Positions 44,524 to 52,547 of a stretch of 64,000 nucleotides of DNA are shown here, piece after piece; within the stretch, counting starts at the first letter, position 1, and each line of letters opens with the position of its first letter. Below the pieces are notes generated by a model that saw nothing but the letters and a program-made list of their open reading frames with translations, had not been told where the DNA came from and made no database searches. This DNA is from Rhizobiaceae bacterium (GTDB lineage Bacteria; Pseudomonadota; Alphaproteobacteria; Rhizobiales; Rhizobiaceae), in the NCBI GenBank assembly GCA_023953845.1, contig JAMLJC010000002.1, forward strand, positions 744,001 to 808,000, read 5' to 3'. The translations under genes and the position numbers were made by a program.

Positions 44524-45339
44524 ATGAGCGAAAGTGATCCCCGCGCGCCTGTGCTGATGTTCGATTCGGGCATTGGCGGCCTGACCGTGCTGCGGGAGGC
44601 GCGCGTGCTGATGCCCGACCGCCGCTTTGTCTACGTGGCCGACGACGCCGCCTTTCCCTATGGCGACTGGGAAGAGGCTGCGCTCGACGCGCGCATCGTA
44701 AAGCTGTTCGGCGAGCTGCTGGAGCGCTTCCAGCCGGCTGTGGCGATGATCCCCTGCAACACGGCCTCGACCCTGTCGCTCGCCAACCTGCGCGCGGCTT
44801 ATCCCGGCACGCCCTTCGTCGGCACCGTGCCGGCTATCAAGCCGGCCGCCGAGCGCACGCGTTCCGGCCTCGTCTCGGTGCTCGCGACGCCCGGCACGGT
44901 AAAGCGGCAGTATACGCGCGATCTGATCGCGCAGTGGGCGCAGAAGTGCCACGTCCGGCTGGTCGGCTCGACGCAGCTCGCGCGCCTTGCAGAGGCCTAT
45001 ATGCGCGACGGTTTCGTGGACGAGGAGGCAGTGAAAGCGGAGATCGCGCCGTGCTTCATCGAGCAGGACGGGCGGCGCACGGACATCGTGGTGCTCGCCT
45101 GCACGCACTATCCGTTCCTCGTCAACCGCATGCGTAAGACCGCGCCCTGGCCGGTGGACTGGCTCGACCCGGCCGAAGCCATCGCGCGGCGCGCCATGAC
45201 GCTGCTGGAGGAGGTCGATCCGGGCGAGGACGGTCACTCGCTGCCGGAAAACGAACGCGACATTGCCGTGTTCACCTCCGGGCGTACGGACTTCGCCACC
45301 CGGCGTCTGCTGCAGGGCTTCGGTCTCGCCATCGTCTGA
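44524..45339 (+). CDS. murI: Glutamate racemase
   Basis: Makes D-glutamate for peptidoglycan. 271 residues with MFDSGIGGLTVL near the start (Asp13 region), the two catalytic Cys residues Cys78 (IPCNTAS) and Cys193 (LACTHYPF), and the substrate-binding PYGDW. Length is normal. Confidence 0.96.
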   Translation: MSESDPRAPVLMFDSGIGGLTVLREARVLMPDRRFVYVADDAAFPYGDWEEAALDARIVKLFGELLERFQPAVAMIPCNTASTLSLANLRAAYPGTPFVGTVPAIKPAAERTRSGLVSVLATPGTVKRQYTRDLIAQWAQKCHVRLVGSTQLARLAEAYMRDGFVDEEAVKAEIAPCFIEQDGRRTDIVVLACTHYPFLVNRMRKTAPWPVDWLDPAEAIARRAMTLLEEVDPGEDGHSLPENERDIAVFTSGRTDFATRRLLQGFGLAIV

Positions 45340-45410
45340 TGCGGCGCATGCGGGAACCGGCCCGGCCCGACCAACGTTTTGCCGCATCCCGAACCTGTGA
45401 GGACACAGAG

Positions 45411-45599
45411 ATGCCGGCCAAATCCAAAGCGCAACAGAAGGCCGCCGGCGCGGCCCTTTCCGCCAAGCGCGGCGAGACGAAGAAGAGCGAACTCAAGGGC
45501 GCGTCGAAGGAAATGTATGAATCCATGAGCGAGAAGCAGCTCGAGGAATTCGCCGAGACGAAAAGGGAGGGCTTGCCCAACAAGGTCGACAAGGACTGA
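45411..45599 (+). CDS. DUF3008 small protein
   Basis: 62 residues from the ATG at 45411, highly charged, with AKSKAQQKAAGAALSAKRGE and KELKGASKEMYESMSEKQLEEFAETKREGLP-like composition typical of DUF3008; it resembles the short stress-linked KGG-type proteins. AGGACAC precedes the ATG. The frame is open back to the murI stop but the first 24 residues look non-coding. Role unknown. Confidence 0.8.
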   Translation: MPAKSKAQQKAAGAALSAKRGETKKSELKGASKEMYESMSEKQLEEFAETKREGLPNKVDKD

Positions 45600-45775
45600 A
45601 GCGCGAAGCGCAGGGTGCCGGCGTACGTTGCGATCGATCTCGGCCCCTGATCTTGGCCAGCCTTGGCACTCCGGATATTCGGCCGCGCCGGTAGGCCACC
45701 GACAGGTCGTCGCGGTATTGAAGAACCGCACTTTGGCTGGCAAAATGGCTTCAAGACGGCGAGGTGGGTACTGCG

Positions 45776-47005
45776 ATGGCTCTATCATCGGGTGTTCTGG
45801 GTGGAAATCCACGTCTGGAACAGGCCGCGCTCGGACCGCCTTCGATCCGCCCGCTGCCATCGATCGAGGACCCGGATGCCATCCGGCGGATCCAACAGGG
45901 GCTGGTCGCGCTCGGTTTTTTGCCCGGCTTCTTTTTCGAGCAGGTCGGCGCCGGTGATCTGCCCGGGAAATTCGGACCCCAGACCGTCTTAGCGGTGAAG
46001 GCGTTTCAGGCTTCGGCGTTTCCGAACGACAGGAGCCAGTGGGACGGCATCGTCGGCCGGATGACACTGGGCAAGCTCGACGCCGCTTTGGTTGCGGCAC
46101 CCGGGCCGGGTCCAGCGCCCGGGCCATCCCCTGGACCATCTCCGACACCGCCGAGCGTGGTCGGGGAATTCGAAGGCGCGGCCCAGACCCGCAGTGACGC
46201 AGAAACGGCGGCCGTCACCATGGCCTACGACATCGTCTTGCCGGCGTCCGTGAACCGCGCAGGCCCGCGCGGCACATTGGCGCTGCTGGAGAAGATGGCG
46301 CCGAATGCCGCCTTTCGCCAGTTGATGTATCTCATCCAGAAGAAGGGGCGTCTCTACTGGGTCGGCGCCTGCGTGCCCCAGAACGCCACGAAGTTCGACG
46401 AGGCGCAGATCTTCTTCCACCCGGCTCCGGGGCAGGCCGGGCTCAAGGAGGCCAATTACGAAGCCTTCGACGGCGGCTGGGACAATGTCTATCGCTATGT
46501 TCCGTGGCTTGGCTCCCAGCTTGCGCATGCCGGACGCAATCAGGTCCTTCTCGTGCCCTTCATGGCCGGACACATGTATTCGACCCACGGCGTTCTCGCC
46601 GGCAATCCGATCGGCAGCACATCGGCCCTGCTGACGCTCGTCAAGGAAACGATTACCGGTGATGCCAGCCCCGTCTCGGTCACATCCATCGGTGTGAGCA
46701 GCTTCAGCGTGGGCATCAGCGCAATGGCGACCTTCGCGCATCTGATTGCCGGAAGCGGTCTCCTGCGCGAGCTGACGGACTTTGACGGGCTCTACTCCAA
46801 CAGTCCCCACAAGAGTTTTTCAGGTGCCGGCGGCGCCACGTTCCGCCGTTACACGCAGAGCGGCGGCATGCGGCCGACCGTGGGGCGGACCTACAGCGCG
46901 CCCTTGGAACGCTGGGGCGCCTGGCCGCCCGGAACCAAGACATACAACCAGGTTCACGCTCTCATGCCCAATCTGTTCCTTCACGCGATGTCGCCGGGCA
47001 ATTGA
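45776..47005 (+). CDS. Peptidoglycan-binding domain fused to an alpha/beta-hydrolase-like domain
   Basis: 409 residues from the ATG at 45776, chosen because GAGGTGG lies seven bases upstream; an in-frame GTG at 45764 is possible. Residues about 30-106 form a peptidoglycan_binding_1-type domain (DAIRRIQQGLVALGFLPG, KFGPQTVLAVKAFQ). A Pro/Gly/Ser linker (about 108-126) follows. The C-terminal 280 residues are not clearly a known family: IFFHPAP, YVPWLGSQLAHAG, a possible nucleophile elbow SFSVG (Ser311), DFDG (Asp335/337) and His394 or His403 suggest an alpha/beta hydrolase. No signal peptide is visible. Identity is tentative. Confidence 0.75.
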   Translation: MALSSGVLGGNPRLEQAALGPPSIRPLPSIEDPDAIRRIQQGLVALGFLPGFFFEQVGAGDLPGKFGPQTVLAVKAFQASAFPNDRSQWDGIVGRMTLGKLDAALVAAPGPGPAPGPSPGPSPTPPSVVGEFEGAAQTRSDAETAAVTMAYDIVLPASVNRAGPRGTLALLEKMAPNAAFRQLMYLIQKKGRLYWVGACVPQNATKFDEAQIFFHPAPGQAGLKEANYEAFDGGWDNVYRYVPWLGSQLAHAGRNQVLLVPFMAGHMYSTHGVLAGNPIGSTSALLTLVKETITGDASPVSVTSIGVSSFSVGISAMATFAHLIAGSGLLRELTDFDGLYSNSPHKSFSGAGGATFRRYTQSGGMRPTVGRTYSAPLERWGAWPPGTKTYNQVHALMPNLFLHAMSPGN

Positions 47006-47080
47006 CTTTTCCCGACAGCCGGCCTATCAGCCGCGCCAACATCGGGTGGCAACGTCCGGTGGGTAATCGACGTGTCCCGT

Positions 47081-47112
47081 GGATCTTTCCGCAAAGCGTG
47101 CGCGAAAGATCC
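47081..47112 (+). other. Hairpin in the rpsD leader
   Basis: GGATCTTTC (47081-47089) and GAAAGATCC (47104-47112) form a perfect 9-bp stem, with CGC and GCG extending pairing inside. A second small hairpin (TTCGC/GCGAA) follows near 47150-47170. Both lie in the 197-bp gap before rpsD; an S4-binding leader is possible but untested. Confidence 0.5.
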
Positions 47113-47202
47113 TGTCAGGTCTCGGAAAAGGAGGCCAGAGGAGGGCGCGTTTCCTTCGCCCGGGGCGAAAGCTCCGGGTAATCGTTTTTGAAAGGGAATG
47201 CG

Positions 47203-47820
47203 ATGAGCAAGCGCGAATCCGCAAAATACAAACTCGATCGCCGTCTTGGCGAGAACGTCTGGGGCCGTCCGAAGTCCCCGGTCAACAAGCGTGAATACGG
47301 CCCCGGCCAGCATGGCCAGCGCCGCAAGGGCAAGATGTCCGACTTCGGCCTGCAGCTCCGCGCCAAGCAGAAGCTGAAGGGTCACTACGGCGACATCTCC
47401 GAGAAGCAGTTCCGCAAGACCTACGAAGAGGCGAACCGCCGCAAGGGCGACACGCCGGACAATCTGATCGGCCTGCTGGAGTCGCGCCTCGACGCCGTCG
47501 TCTATCGTTCCAAGTTCGTGCCGACGATTTTCGCGGCGCGCCAGTTCGTCAATCACGGCCATATCAACGTCAACGGCAAGCGCGTCAACATCGCCTCGTA
47601 TCGCTGCAAGGCCGGCGACGTGATCGAGGTGCGCGAGAAGTCGAAGCAGCTCGTGCTGGTGCTGGAATCAGTGCAACTCGCCGAGCGCGACGTGCCGGAC
47701 TACATCGAGGCCGACCACAACAAGATGACCGCGACGTTCACGCGCATTCCGGGCCTCTCCGACGTGCCGTATGCGGTGCAGATGGAGCCGAACCTCGTCG
47801 TCGAGTTCTACTCGCGCTGA
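47203..47820 (+). CDS. rpsD: 30S ribosomal protein S4
   Basis: Primary 16S rRNA-binding protein of the small subunit. 205 residues from the ATG at 47203: MSKRESAKYKLDRRLGENVWGR, GPGQHGQRRKGKMSDFGLQL, and an S4 RNA-binding domain at about 95-160 (LDAVVYRSKFVPTIFAARQFVNHGHI). The N-terminal Cys zinc motif is absent, as in other Rhizobiales. It stands alone, not in the alpha operon, which is usual for alphaproteobacteria. A strong terminator follows. Confidence 0.97.
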   Translation: MSKRESAKYKLDRRLGENVWGRPKSPVNKREYGPGQHGQRRKGKMSDFGLQLRAKQKLKGHYGDISEKQFRKTYEEANRRKGDTPDNLIGLLESRLDAVVYRSKFVPTIFAARQFVNHGHINVNGKRVNIASYRCKAGDVIEVREKSKQLVLVLESVQLAERDVPDYIEADHNKMTATFTRIPGLSDVPYAVQMEPNLVVEFYSR

Positions 47821-47848
47821 TTTTTCGCCCTGTCGGGCCTTTCGGATC

Positions 47849-47876
47849 GGCCGCCTCTCGGGGCGGCCTTTTCTTT
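47849..47876 (+). terminator. Rho-independent terminator after rpsD
   Basis: GGCCGCC and GGCGGCC form a 7-bp stem with a 6-base loop, followed by TTTTCTTT. It lies 28 bp after the rpsD stop. Confidence 0.9.
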
Positions 47877-47970
47877 GGCCGCGAGACGTTCACCAACGAG
47901 CTTTGGAAAACGCCTGGCTCGGGTTTTTTCACTGGCGGAATCAAGCCCGCCGCGTTAAGCACCGACTCCC

Positions 47971-49599
47971 ATGGCGCGATACGTATTCATCACCGGCGGC
48001 GTGGTTTCCTCACTCGGAAAGGGCATAGCGGCAGCGGCGCTCGGCGCGCTTCTGCAGGCGCGGGGTTACCGCGTGCGCATCCGCAAGCTCGATCCGTATC
48101 TCAACGTCGACCCCGGCACGATGAGCCCTTACCAGCATGGCGAGGTGTTCGTGACCGACGACGGCGCGGAAACCGATCTCGACCTCGGCCACTATGAGCG
48201 GTTCACCGGCCGCTCGGCCAATCAGTCCGACAACATCACCACCGGCCGCATCTACAAGAACATCATCGACCGCGAGCGGCGCGGCGACTATCTCGGCGCG
48301 ACCGTGCAGGTGATCCCGCACGTCACCGACGAGATCAAGAATTTCATCCTTTCCGGCAACGAGGAATACGACTTCGTGCTGTGCGAGATCGGCGGCACGG
48401 TGGGCGACATCGAGGCGATGCCGTTCCTCGAGGCGATCCGGCAGGTGGGCAATGATCTGCCGCGCGGCGGCGCGGTCTACGTGCACCTCACGCTGATGCC
48501 CTACATCCCGACCGCCGGCGAACTGAAGACCAAGCCGACGCAGCACTCGGTGAAGGAACTGCGCTCCATTGGCATCGCGCCAGACATCCTGCTGGTGCGC
48601 GCCGACCGGCCGATCCCGAAGGAGGAGCGCCGAAAACTCTCGCTCTTCTGCAATGTGCGCGAAAGCGCGGTGATCCAGGCGCTCGACGTCGGCCACATCT
48701 ACGACGTGCCGATGGCCTATCACAAGGAAGGGCTGGACTCGGAAGTGCTGGCCGCGTTCGGCATCGACCCGGCGCCGAAACCGCGCATGGAGCGCTGGGT
48801 GGAGGTGTCGAACCGCATCCACAATCCGGAAGGCGAGGTGACCATCGCCGTCGTCGGTAAGTATACGGGCCTCAAGGACGCCTACAAATCGCTGATGGAG
48901 GCGCTCGCCCATGGGGGGCTGGCCAACAAGGTGAAGGTCAAGCTCGACTGGATCGAGAGCGAGGTGTTCGAGAAGGAAGATCCTTCGCCCTATCTGGAGA
49001 AGGTGCATGGCATCCTCGTGCCGGGAGGCTTCGGCGAGCGCGGCTCGGAAGGCAAGATCCTCGCGGCAAAATTCGCGCGCGAGCGAAAGGTGCCGTATTT
49101 CGGCATCTGCTTCGGCATGCAGATGGCCTGTATCGAGGCCGCGCGCTCGCTGGCCGGCGTCGAGGACGCGTCGTCCACGGAGTTCGGCCCGACGCCGGAG
49201 CCGGTCGTCGGCCTGATGACCGAATGGCTGAAGGGCAACATGCTGGAGAAGCGCCAGTCGGCCGGCGATCTCGGCGGCACGATGCGGCTCGGCGCCTATG
49301 AGGCGCGGCTGGAGAAGGGCTCGAAGATCGCCGAGATCTATGGCGACACGGTGATCTCCGAACGCCACCGCCACCGCTACGAGGTCAATATCGACTACAA
49401 GCAGCGGCTGGAGGAGTGCGGGCTGGTGTTTGCCGGCATGTCGCCGGACGGCGTGCTTCCGGAAACGATCGAATATCCCGACCACCCGTGGTTCATCGGC
49501 GTTCAATACCATCCGGAGCTGAAAAGCCGGCCCTTCGAGCCGCACCCGCTGTTCGCCAGCTTCATCAATGCGGCGATGGAGCAGAGCCGGCTGGTGTAG
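47971..49599 (+). CDS. pyrG: CTP synthase
   Basis: Converts UTP to CTP with glutamine as nitrogen donor. The 542-residue protein has the N-terminal synthase domain (YVFITGGVVSSLGKGI P-loop, SPYQHGEVFVTDDGAETDLDLGHYERF) and a C-terminal glutaminase domain from about 290 with the nucleophile Cys in YFGICFGMQMA and the His-Glu pair in VQYHPELKS. In relatives pyrG usually follows secG; here secG is 22 kb upstream. Confidence 0.97.
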   Translation: MARYVFITGGVVSSLGKGIAAAALGALLQARGYRVRIRKLDPYLNVDPGTMSPYQHGEVFVTDDGAETDLDLGHYERFTGRSANQSDNITTGRIYKNIIDRERRGDYLGATVQVIPHVTDEIKNFILSGNEEYDFVLCEIGGTVGDIEAMPFLEAIRQVGNDLPRGGAVYVHLTLMPYIPTAGELKTKPTQHSVKELRSIGIAPDILLVRADRPIPKEERRKLSLFCNVRESAVIQALDVGHIYDVPMAYHKEGLDSEVLAAFGIDPAPKPRMERWVEVSNRIHNPEGEVTIAVVGKYTGLKDAYKSLMEALAHGGLANKVKVKLDWIESEVFEKEDPSPYLEKVHGILVPGGFGERGSEGKILAAKFARERKVPYFGICFGMQMACIEAARSLAGVEDASSTEFGPTPEPVVGLMTEWLKGNMLEKRQSAGDLGGTMRLGAYEARLEKGSKIAEIYGDTVISERHRHRYEVNIDYKQRLEECGLVFAGMSPDGVLPETIEYPDHPWFIGVQYHPELKSRPFEPHPLFASFINAAMEQSRLV

Positions 49600-49622
49600 A
49601 CTTCCGGCTTGCAGAGATGGAG

Positions 49623-49644
49623 TTGCCTGACTAAAGTCAGGGAA
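49623..49644 (+). promoter_or_regulatory. MarR-type operator candidate overlapping the MarR-GNAT start
   Basis: The core CCTGACT-AA-AGTCAGG (49626-49641) is a perfect 7-bp inverted repeat; outer TT and AA also match, with one mismatch, giving a 22-bp near-palindrome that ends on the A of the ATG at 49644. A regulator bound here would block its own gene. Confidence 0.7.
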
Positions 49645-50525
49645 TGTCATCGGATCAGATTGCCGTCATCCGCAGCTTCAACCGCGCCATCACGCAACGC
49701 ATCGGCGCGTTGCAGGACAGCTATCTCAGCCGCGGGCGGCCGCTTGGCGAGGCGCGGTTGTTGTTCGAGATCGGCACCGGCGGCGCCGACCTGCGCGACC
49801 TCCGCGAAAAACTCAATCTGGATTCCGGATATCTCAGCCGGCTATTGCGCTCGCTGGAAGCGCAGGGGCTGGTGATCGTGGAGAAGACCGGTGACGATGC
49901 GCGGGTGCGCCGGGCAGCGCTGACCGAAGCCGGACGTGGCGAATGGAACGGCTACGATCGCTCCTCCGATGAGCTTGCCCAATCGTTGCTGTCGCCCCTC
50001 ACGGTGGAAGAAAGGGGGCGTCTGGTTGCCGCGATGGGCGAAGTCGAAAGGCTGCTGAGGGTTGCCGGAATCACGCTGGCGGTGGAGCCTCCGGACAGCG
50101 CCGACGCGCGCTGGTGCCTCCAACAATACATGCAGGAGTTGGCCGTCCGTTTCGAGGAGGGGTTCGACACGTCGAAGGGCAACAGCGTCTCACCCGCCGA
50201 GATGACGCCGCCGGCAGGCTGGTTCCTCGTCGCACGGCAGGAGGGCAAGCCGGTCGGCTGCGCCGCGATGATCCGCCGTGACAGGGATACGGCCGAAATC
50301 AAGCGCATGTGGGCCGCGCCGGCCGCGCGAGGGCAGGGGCTGGCGAAGCGGATGCTTGACCAGTTCGAGGACATGGCGCGGGAGTCCGGCTTCAGCAGGC
50401 TCGTGCTCGACACGAACCGCGCGCTGAAGGAGGCGCAGGAGCTTTACCGGCGACGGGGTTTTGCGGAGATCGCGCCCTACAACGACAATCCCTACGCGGA
50501 TTTCTGGTTCGAGAAGCGGCTCTAG
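49644..50525 (+). CDS. MarR-GNAT fusion: transcriptional regulator with acetyltransferase domain
   Basis: 293 residues. The MarR-type winged helix spans about 1-140 (YLSRGRPLGEARLLFEIG, DLREKLNLDSGYLSRLLRSLEAQGLV, DDARVRRAALTEAGR). The GNAT domain covers about 150-293, with the acetyl-CoA loop AAPAARGQGLAKRMLDQFE and LVLDTNRALKEAQELYRRRGF. Such fusions occur widely; their acetylation targets are unknown. It lies 44 bp after pyrG. The only ribosome-site-like bases (AGGGA) sit within the palindrome, two bases before the ATG. Confidence 0.9.
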   Translation: MSSDQIAVIRSFNRAITQRIGALQDSYLSRGRPLGEARLLFEIGTGGADLRDLREKLNLDSGYLSRLLRSLEAQGLVIVEKTGDDARVRRAALTEAGRGEWNGYDRSSDELAQSLLSPLTVEERGRLVAAMGEVERLLRVAGITLAVEPPDSADARWCLQQYMQELAVRFEEGFDTSKGNSVSPAEMTPPAGWFLVARQEGKPVGCAAMIRRDRDTAEIKRMWAAPAARGQGLAKRMLDQFEDMARESGFSRLVLDTNRALKEAQELYRRRGFAEIAPYNDNPYADFWFEKRL

Positions 50526-50539
50526 GCTCCGGCCGCGCG

Positions 50540-50851
50540 TCACCCGCCGCTGATCGCGGTCAGCACAAAGACCTCGCTGCCGGGCGGAATGGATGCATCG
50601 AGCTTCACACGTTCGCCGTCGATGAAGACATTCATATGCTTTCGGATCGCCGGAGAGGAATCGCAGATGCGATCGCGCATGCCGGGCCAGCGACGGTTCA
50701 GTTCGTCCACCATCTCGCGCACCGTCGCGGCATCCATCTCGACGCGCCGCCGCGCGCCGGGAAACAGATCGACAAGGATGCCGGGCAGCCGCACGACGAT
50801 GGCGTTCTCGACGCCGCTGTTGTGGCCGAATCCCGACGCCCGATCATTCAT
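50540..50851 (-). CDS. MoaD/ThiS-like ubiquitin-fold protein
   Basis: 103 residues with the ubiquitin-like fold of sulfur-carrier proteins: VVRLPGILVDLFPGARRRVEMDAATVREMVDELNRRWPG and a C-terminal FVLTAISGG, where the final Gly-Gly would be adenylated and thiolated. The N-terminal tail (MNDRASGFGHNSG) is an added segment. It is longer than genuine MoaD (about 81) and has no MoaE or MoeB-like gene beside it, so a role in molybdopterin synthesis is doubtful. It starts 15 bp after the propeller gene. Confidence 0.85.
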   Translation of the reverse strand: MNDRASGFGHNSGVENAIVVRLPGILVDLFPGARRRVEMDAATVREMVDELNRRWPGMRDRICDSSPAIRKHMNVFIDGERVKLDASIPPGSEVFVLTAISGG

Positions 50852-50866
50852 GAGCGCTGCCTGCGG

Positions 50867-51949
50867 TCACTGGCGCACCACCATTGTCTCGACCGACGAG
50901 ATGGTCGGCAGATGCTCGGCGATCGGCTCCCAGTGATCTCCCTCGTCGCGGCTGGCGAACAGCACGCCGCCGCTGGTGCCGAAATAGACGCCGGCCGGGT
51001 CAAGGCTGTCTGTCGTCATGGCCTGCCGCAGCACGCCGAAATAGGCGTTTTCCTGCGGAAGCCCGTCGCGCAAATCCTGCCACGTCCTGCCGCCGTCGCG
51101 GGTGCGCCACACCGCCGCCTTCGCGTCCGGCACGAAACGGCCTTTAGAATCACCGTTCAGCGGCAGCAGGAACAGCGTCTCGGCATCGCGCGGGTGGGCG
51201 GCGGCCGGAAAGCCGAAGCTCGACGGCAGGCCGGCCTCGATGCTTTCCCATGTCCTGCCGCCATCGTCTGAACGGTACATGCCGCAATGGTTCTGCTGGT
51301 AGAGCAGGTCCGAATTGCCGGGCGCCATGACGAGGCAGTGCACGCACTGGCCGAATTCCGGATAGTTCTGGCCTTCGGGGAGGAAATCGGCGCGCGTGCC
51401 GCGGTTGCGCGGCTCCCATGTCCTGCCGCCATCCGCCGTGTGGAACACGCCGGCGGATGAAATGCCCACCCAGATCCTGTCGTCGTCGGCGGGGTCGGGA
51501 ACGAGCGAATGCAGGATCAGGCCGGCGCCGCCGGGCATCCAGTCCTTGCGGGTCGGATGCTTTTGCAGCCCTTCCATATGCGTCCACGTCTCGCCGCGAT
51601 CCTCGCTGCGAAAAAGCCCGGCCGGCTGCACGCCCGCATAGAGATGCCCGTTCCTCGGGGCGATGCTCCACACGGCGCTGATCGGCTCCGCGCCGGCCTC
51701 GTAGGCGAGGCCTTCGCTGGAATGCGTCCAGGTGCGGCCGAGATCGGTCGACTTCCAGACCGCCGGGCCGAACCATTCATTGCCGCCGCCGGCATAGATC
51801 GTGCCCGAGGCGGCGTCGCCGATGGCATGATGGATCGGCCAGGTCTCGCAATAGGGGCCACGAATCTGCCATTTGTCTCGGGCCGTATCGCTTTCGGCGA
51901 TGAAGACGCCTTTCTTGGTGCCCAAGAGGACCAGAATTTTCTCCGGCAT
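50867..51949 (-). CDS. Asp-box (BNR) beta-propeller protein
   Basis: 360 residues without a signal peptide. At least six Asp-box repeats are visible: STDLGRTWTH, SEDRGETWTH, TADGGRTWEP, SDDGGRTWES, TRDGGRTWQD and SRDEGDHWEP, spaced as in sialidase or Ycf48-type propellers. The Arg triad expected of a true sialidase is not evident, so an enzyme activity is unproven. It shares a transcript with the MoaD-like gene and diverges from a MarR gene across 90 bp. Confidence 0.88.
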   Translation of the reverse strand: MPEKILVLLGTKKGVFIAESDTARDKWQIRGPYCETWPIHHAIGDAASGTIYAGGGNEWFGPAVWKSTDLGRTWTHSSEGLAYEAGAEPISAVWSIAPRNGHLYAGVQPAGLFRSEDRGETWTHMEGLQKHPTRKDWMPGGAGLILHSLVPDPADDDRIWVGISSAGVFHTADGGRTWEPRNRGTRADFLPEGQNYPEFGQCVHCLVMAPGNSDLLYQQNHCGMYRSDDGGRTWESIEAGLPSSFGFPAAAHPRDAETLFLLPLNGDSKGRFVPDAKAAVWRTRDGGRTWQDLRDGLPQENAYFGVLRQAMTTDSLDPAGVYFGTSGGVLFASRDEGDHWEPIAEHLPTISSVETMVVRQ

Positions 51950-51971
51950 GGCGCTCCTCCTCGAACATTGT

Positions 51972-51990
51972 GCCGTGCGTAAAGCACGGC
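51972..51990 (-). promoter_or_regulatory. Inverted repeat upstream of the propeller gene
   Basis: GCCGTGC and GCACGGC are a perfect 7-bp inverted repeat with a 5-base spacer, located 23 bp upstream of the propeller ATG. It could form a hairpin in the leader or be a second protein site beside the palindrome at 52016. Confidence 0.45.
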
Positions 51991-52015
51991 GGGCGCCTAT
52001 AACACATCACAATTA

Positions 52016-52029
52016 TGTTGATATCAACA
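52016..52029. promoter_or_regulatory. Perfect 14-bp palindrome, probable MarR operator
   Basis: TGTTGAT-ATCAACA is fully palindromic and lies 10 bp before the MarR ATG and 66 bp before the propeller ATG. Its size and symmetry fit MarR-family operators (TTGATATCAA core). It predicts autoregulation and control of the divergent propeller/MoaD-like operon. Confidence 0.7.
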
Positions 52030-52039
52030 CGCTGAACCG

Positions 52040-52480
52040 ATGGCCGACGAGACTCTCCTGACATTCGCGACGACCTTGCAGGTGCGCGACACCTGTTTCT
52101 GCCTGCACGCGCAGCGGGCGGCGCGCGTGCTCGGCCGCCGCTACGACAAGGCTTTGCGGCCGCTTGGCCTCACCAACGGCCAGTTTTCCCTGCTGATGGC
52201 GCTGAACCGGCCGGGCAGCGCGGGCGTCTCGGATCTGGCGGCGGTGCTCGGCATGGATCGCACGACGGTGACGGCGATGCTGAAGCCGCTTGAAAGGCGC
52301 GGGCTGGTGGCGAGCGCCGCCGACGGCAAGGACAGGCGTCTGCGGGGCCTCATGCTGTCAGATGCCGGGCGGGAACTGCTCGTCGCGGCGCTTCCGGTCT
52401 GGAAAGCGGTGCAGGCTGAGATCGGGGCGACGCTGGCGGAGCCGGAGAGGATGCTGGCCGAACTGCGCGCGCTGGGCTGA
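52040..52480 (+). CDS. MarR family transcriptional regulator
   Basis: 146-residue MarR protein with a central winged HTH: GQFSLLMALNRPGSAGVSDLAAVLGMDRTTVTAMLKPLERRGLV, then the wing DGKDRRLRGLMLSDAGRELL. The N-terminal ligand and dimer region has two Cys residues in DTCFCLHAQ, possibly a redox switch. It is a likely regulator of the divergent propeller/MoaD-like genes. Confidence 0.9.
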   Translation: MADETLLTFATTLQVRDTCFCLHAQRAARVLGRRYDKALRPLGLTNGQFSLLMALNRPGSAGVSDLAAVLGMDRTTVTAMLKPLERRGLVASAADGKDRRLRGLMLSDAGRELLVAALPVWKAVQAEIGATLAEPERMLAELRALG

Positions 52481-52547
52481 GGCGGGTTCTACGCATCCGG
52501 CAGTCAGGGCGCTTGCGCATGACGGCCGTTTGGGGCATCGCACGGCC

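Noticed and set aside
48010..49650. 546-codon open frame on - across pyrG
   Set aside because: Exact antisense of pyrG; no motifs.
50540..50851. Calling the MoaD-like gene moaD
   Set aside because: The length, N-terminal tail and absence of moaE beside it make the genuine molybdopterin role unlikely; left without a symbol.
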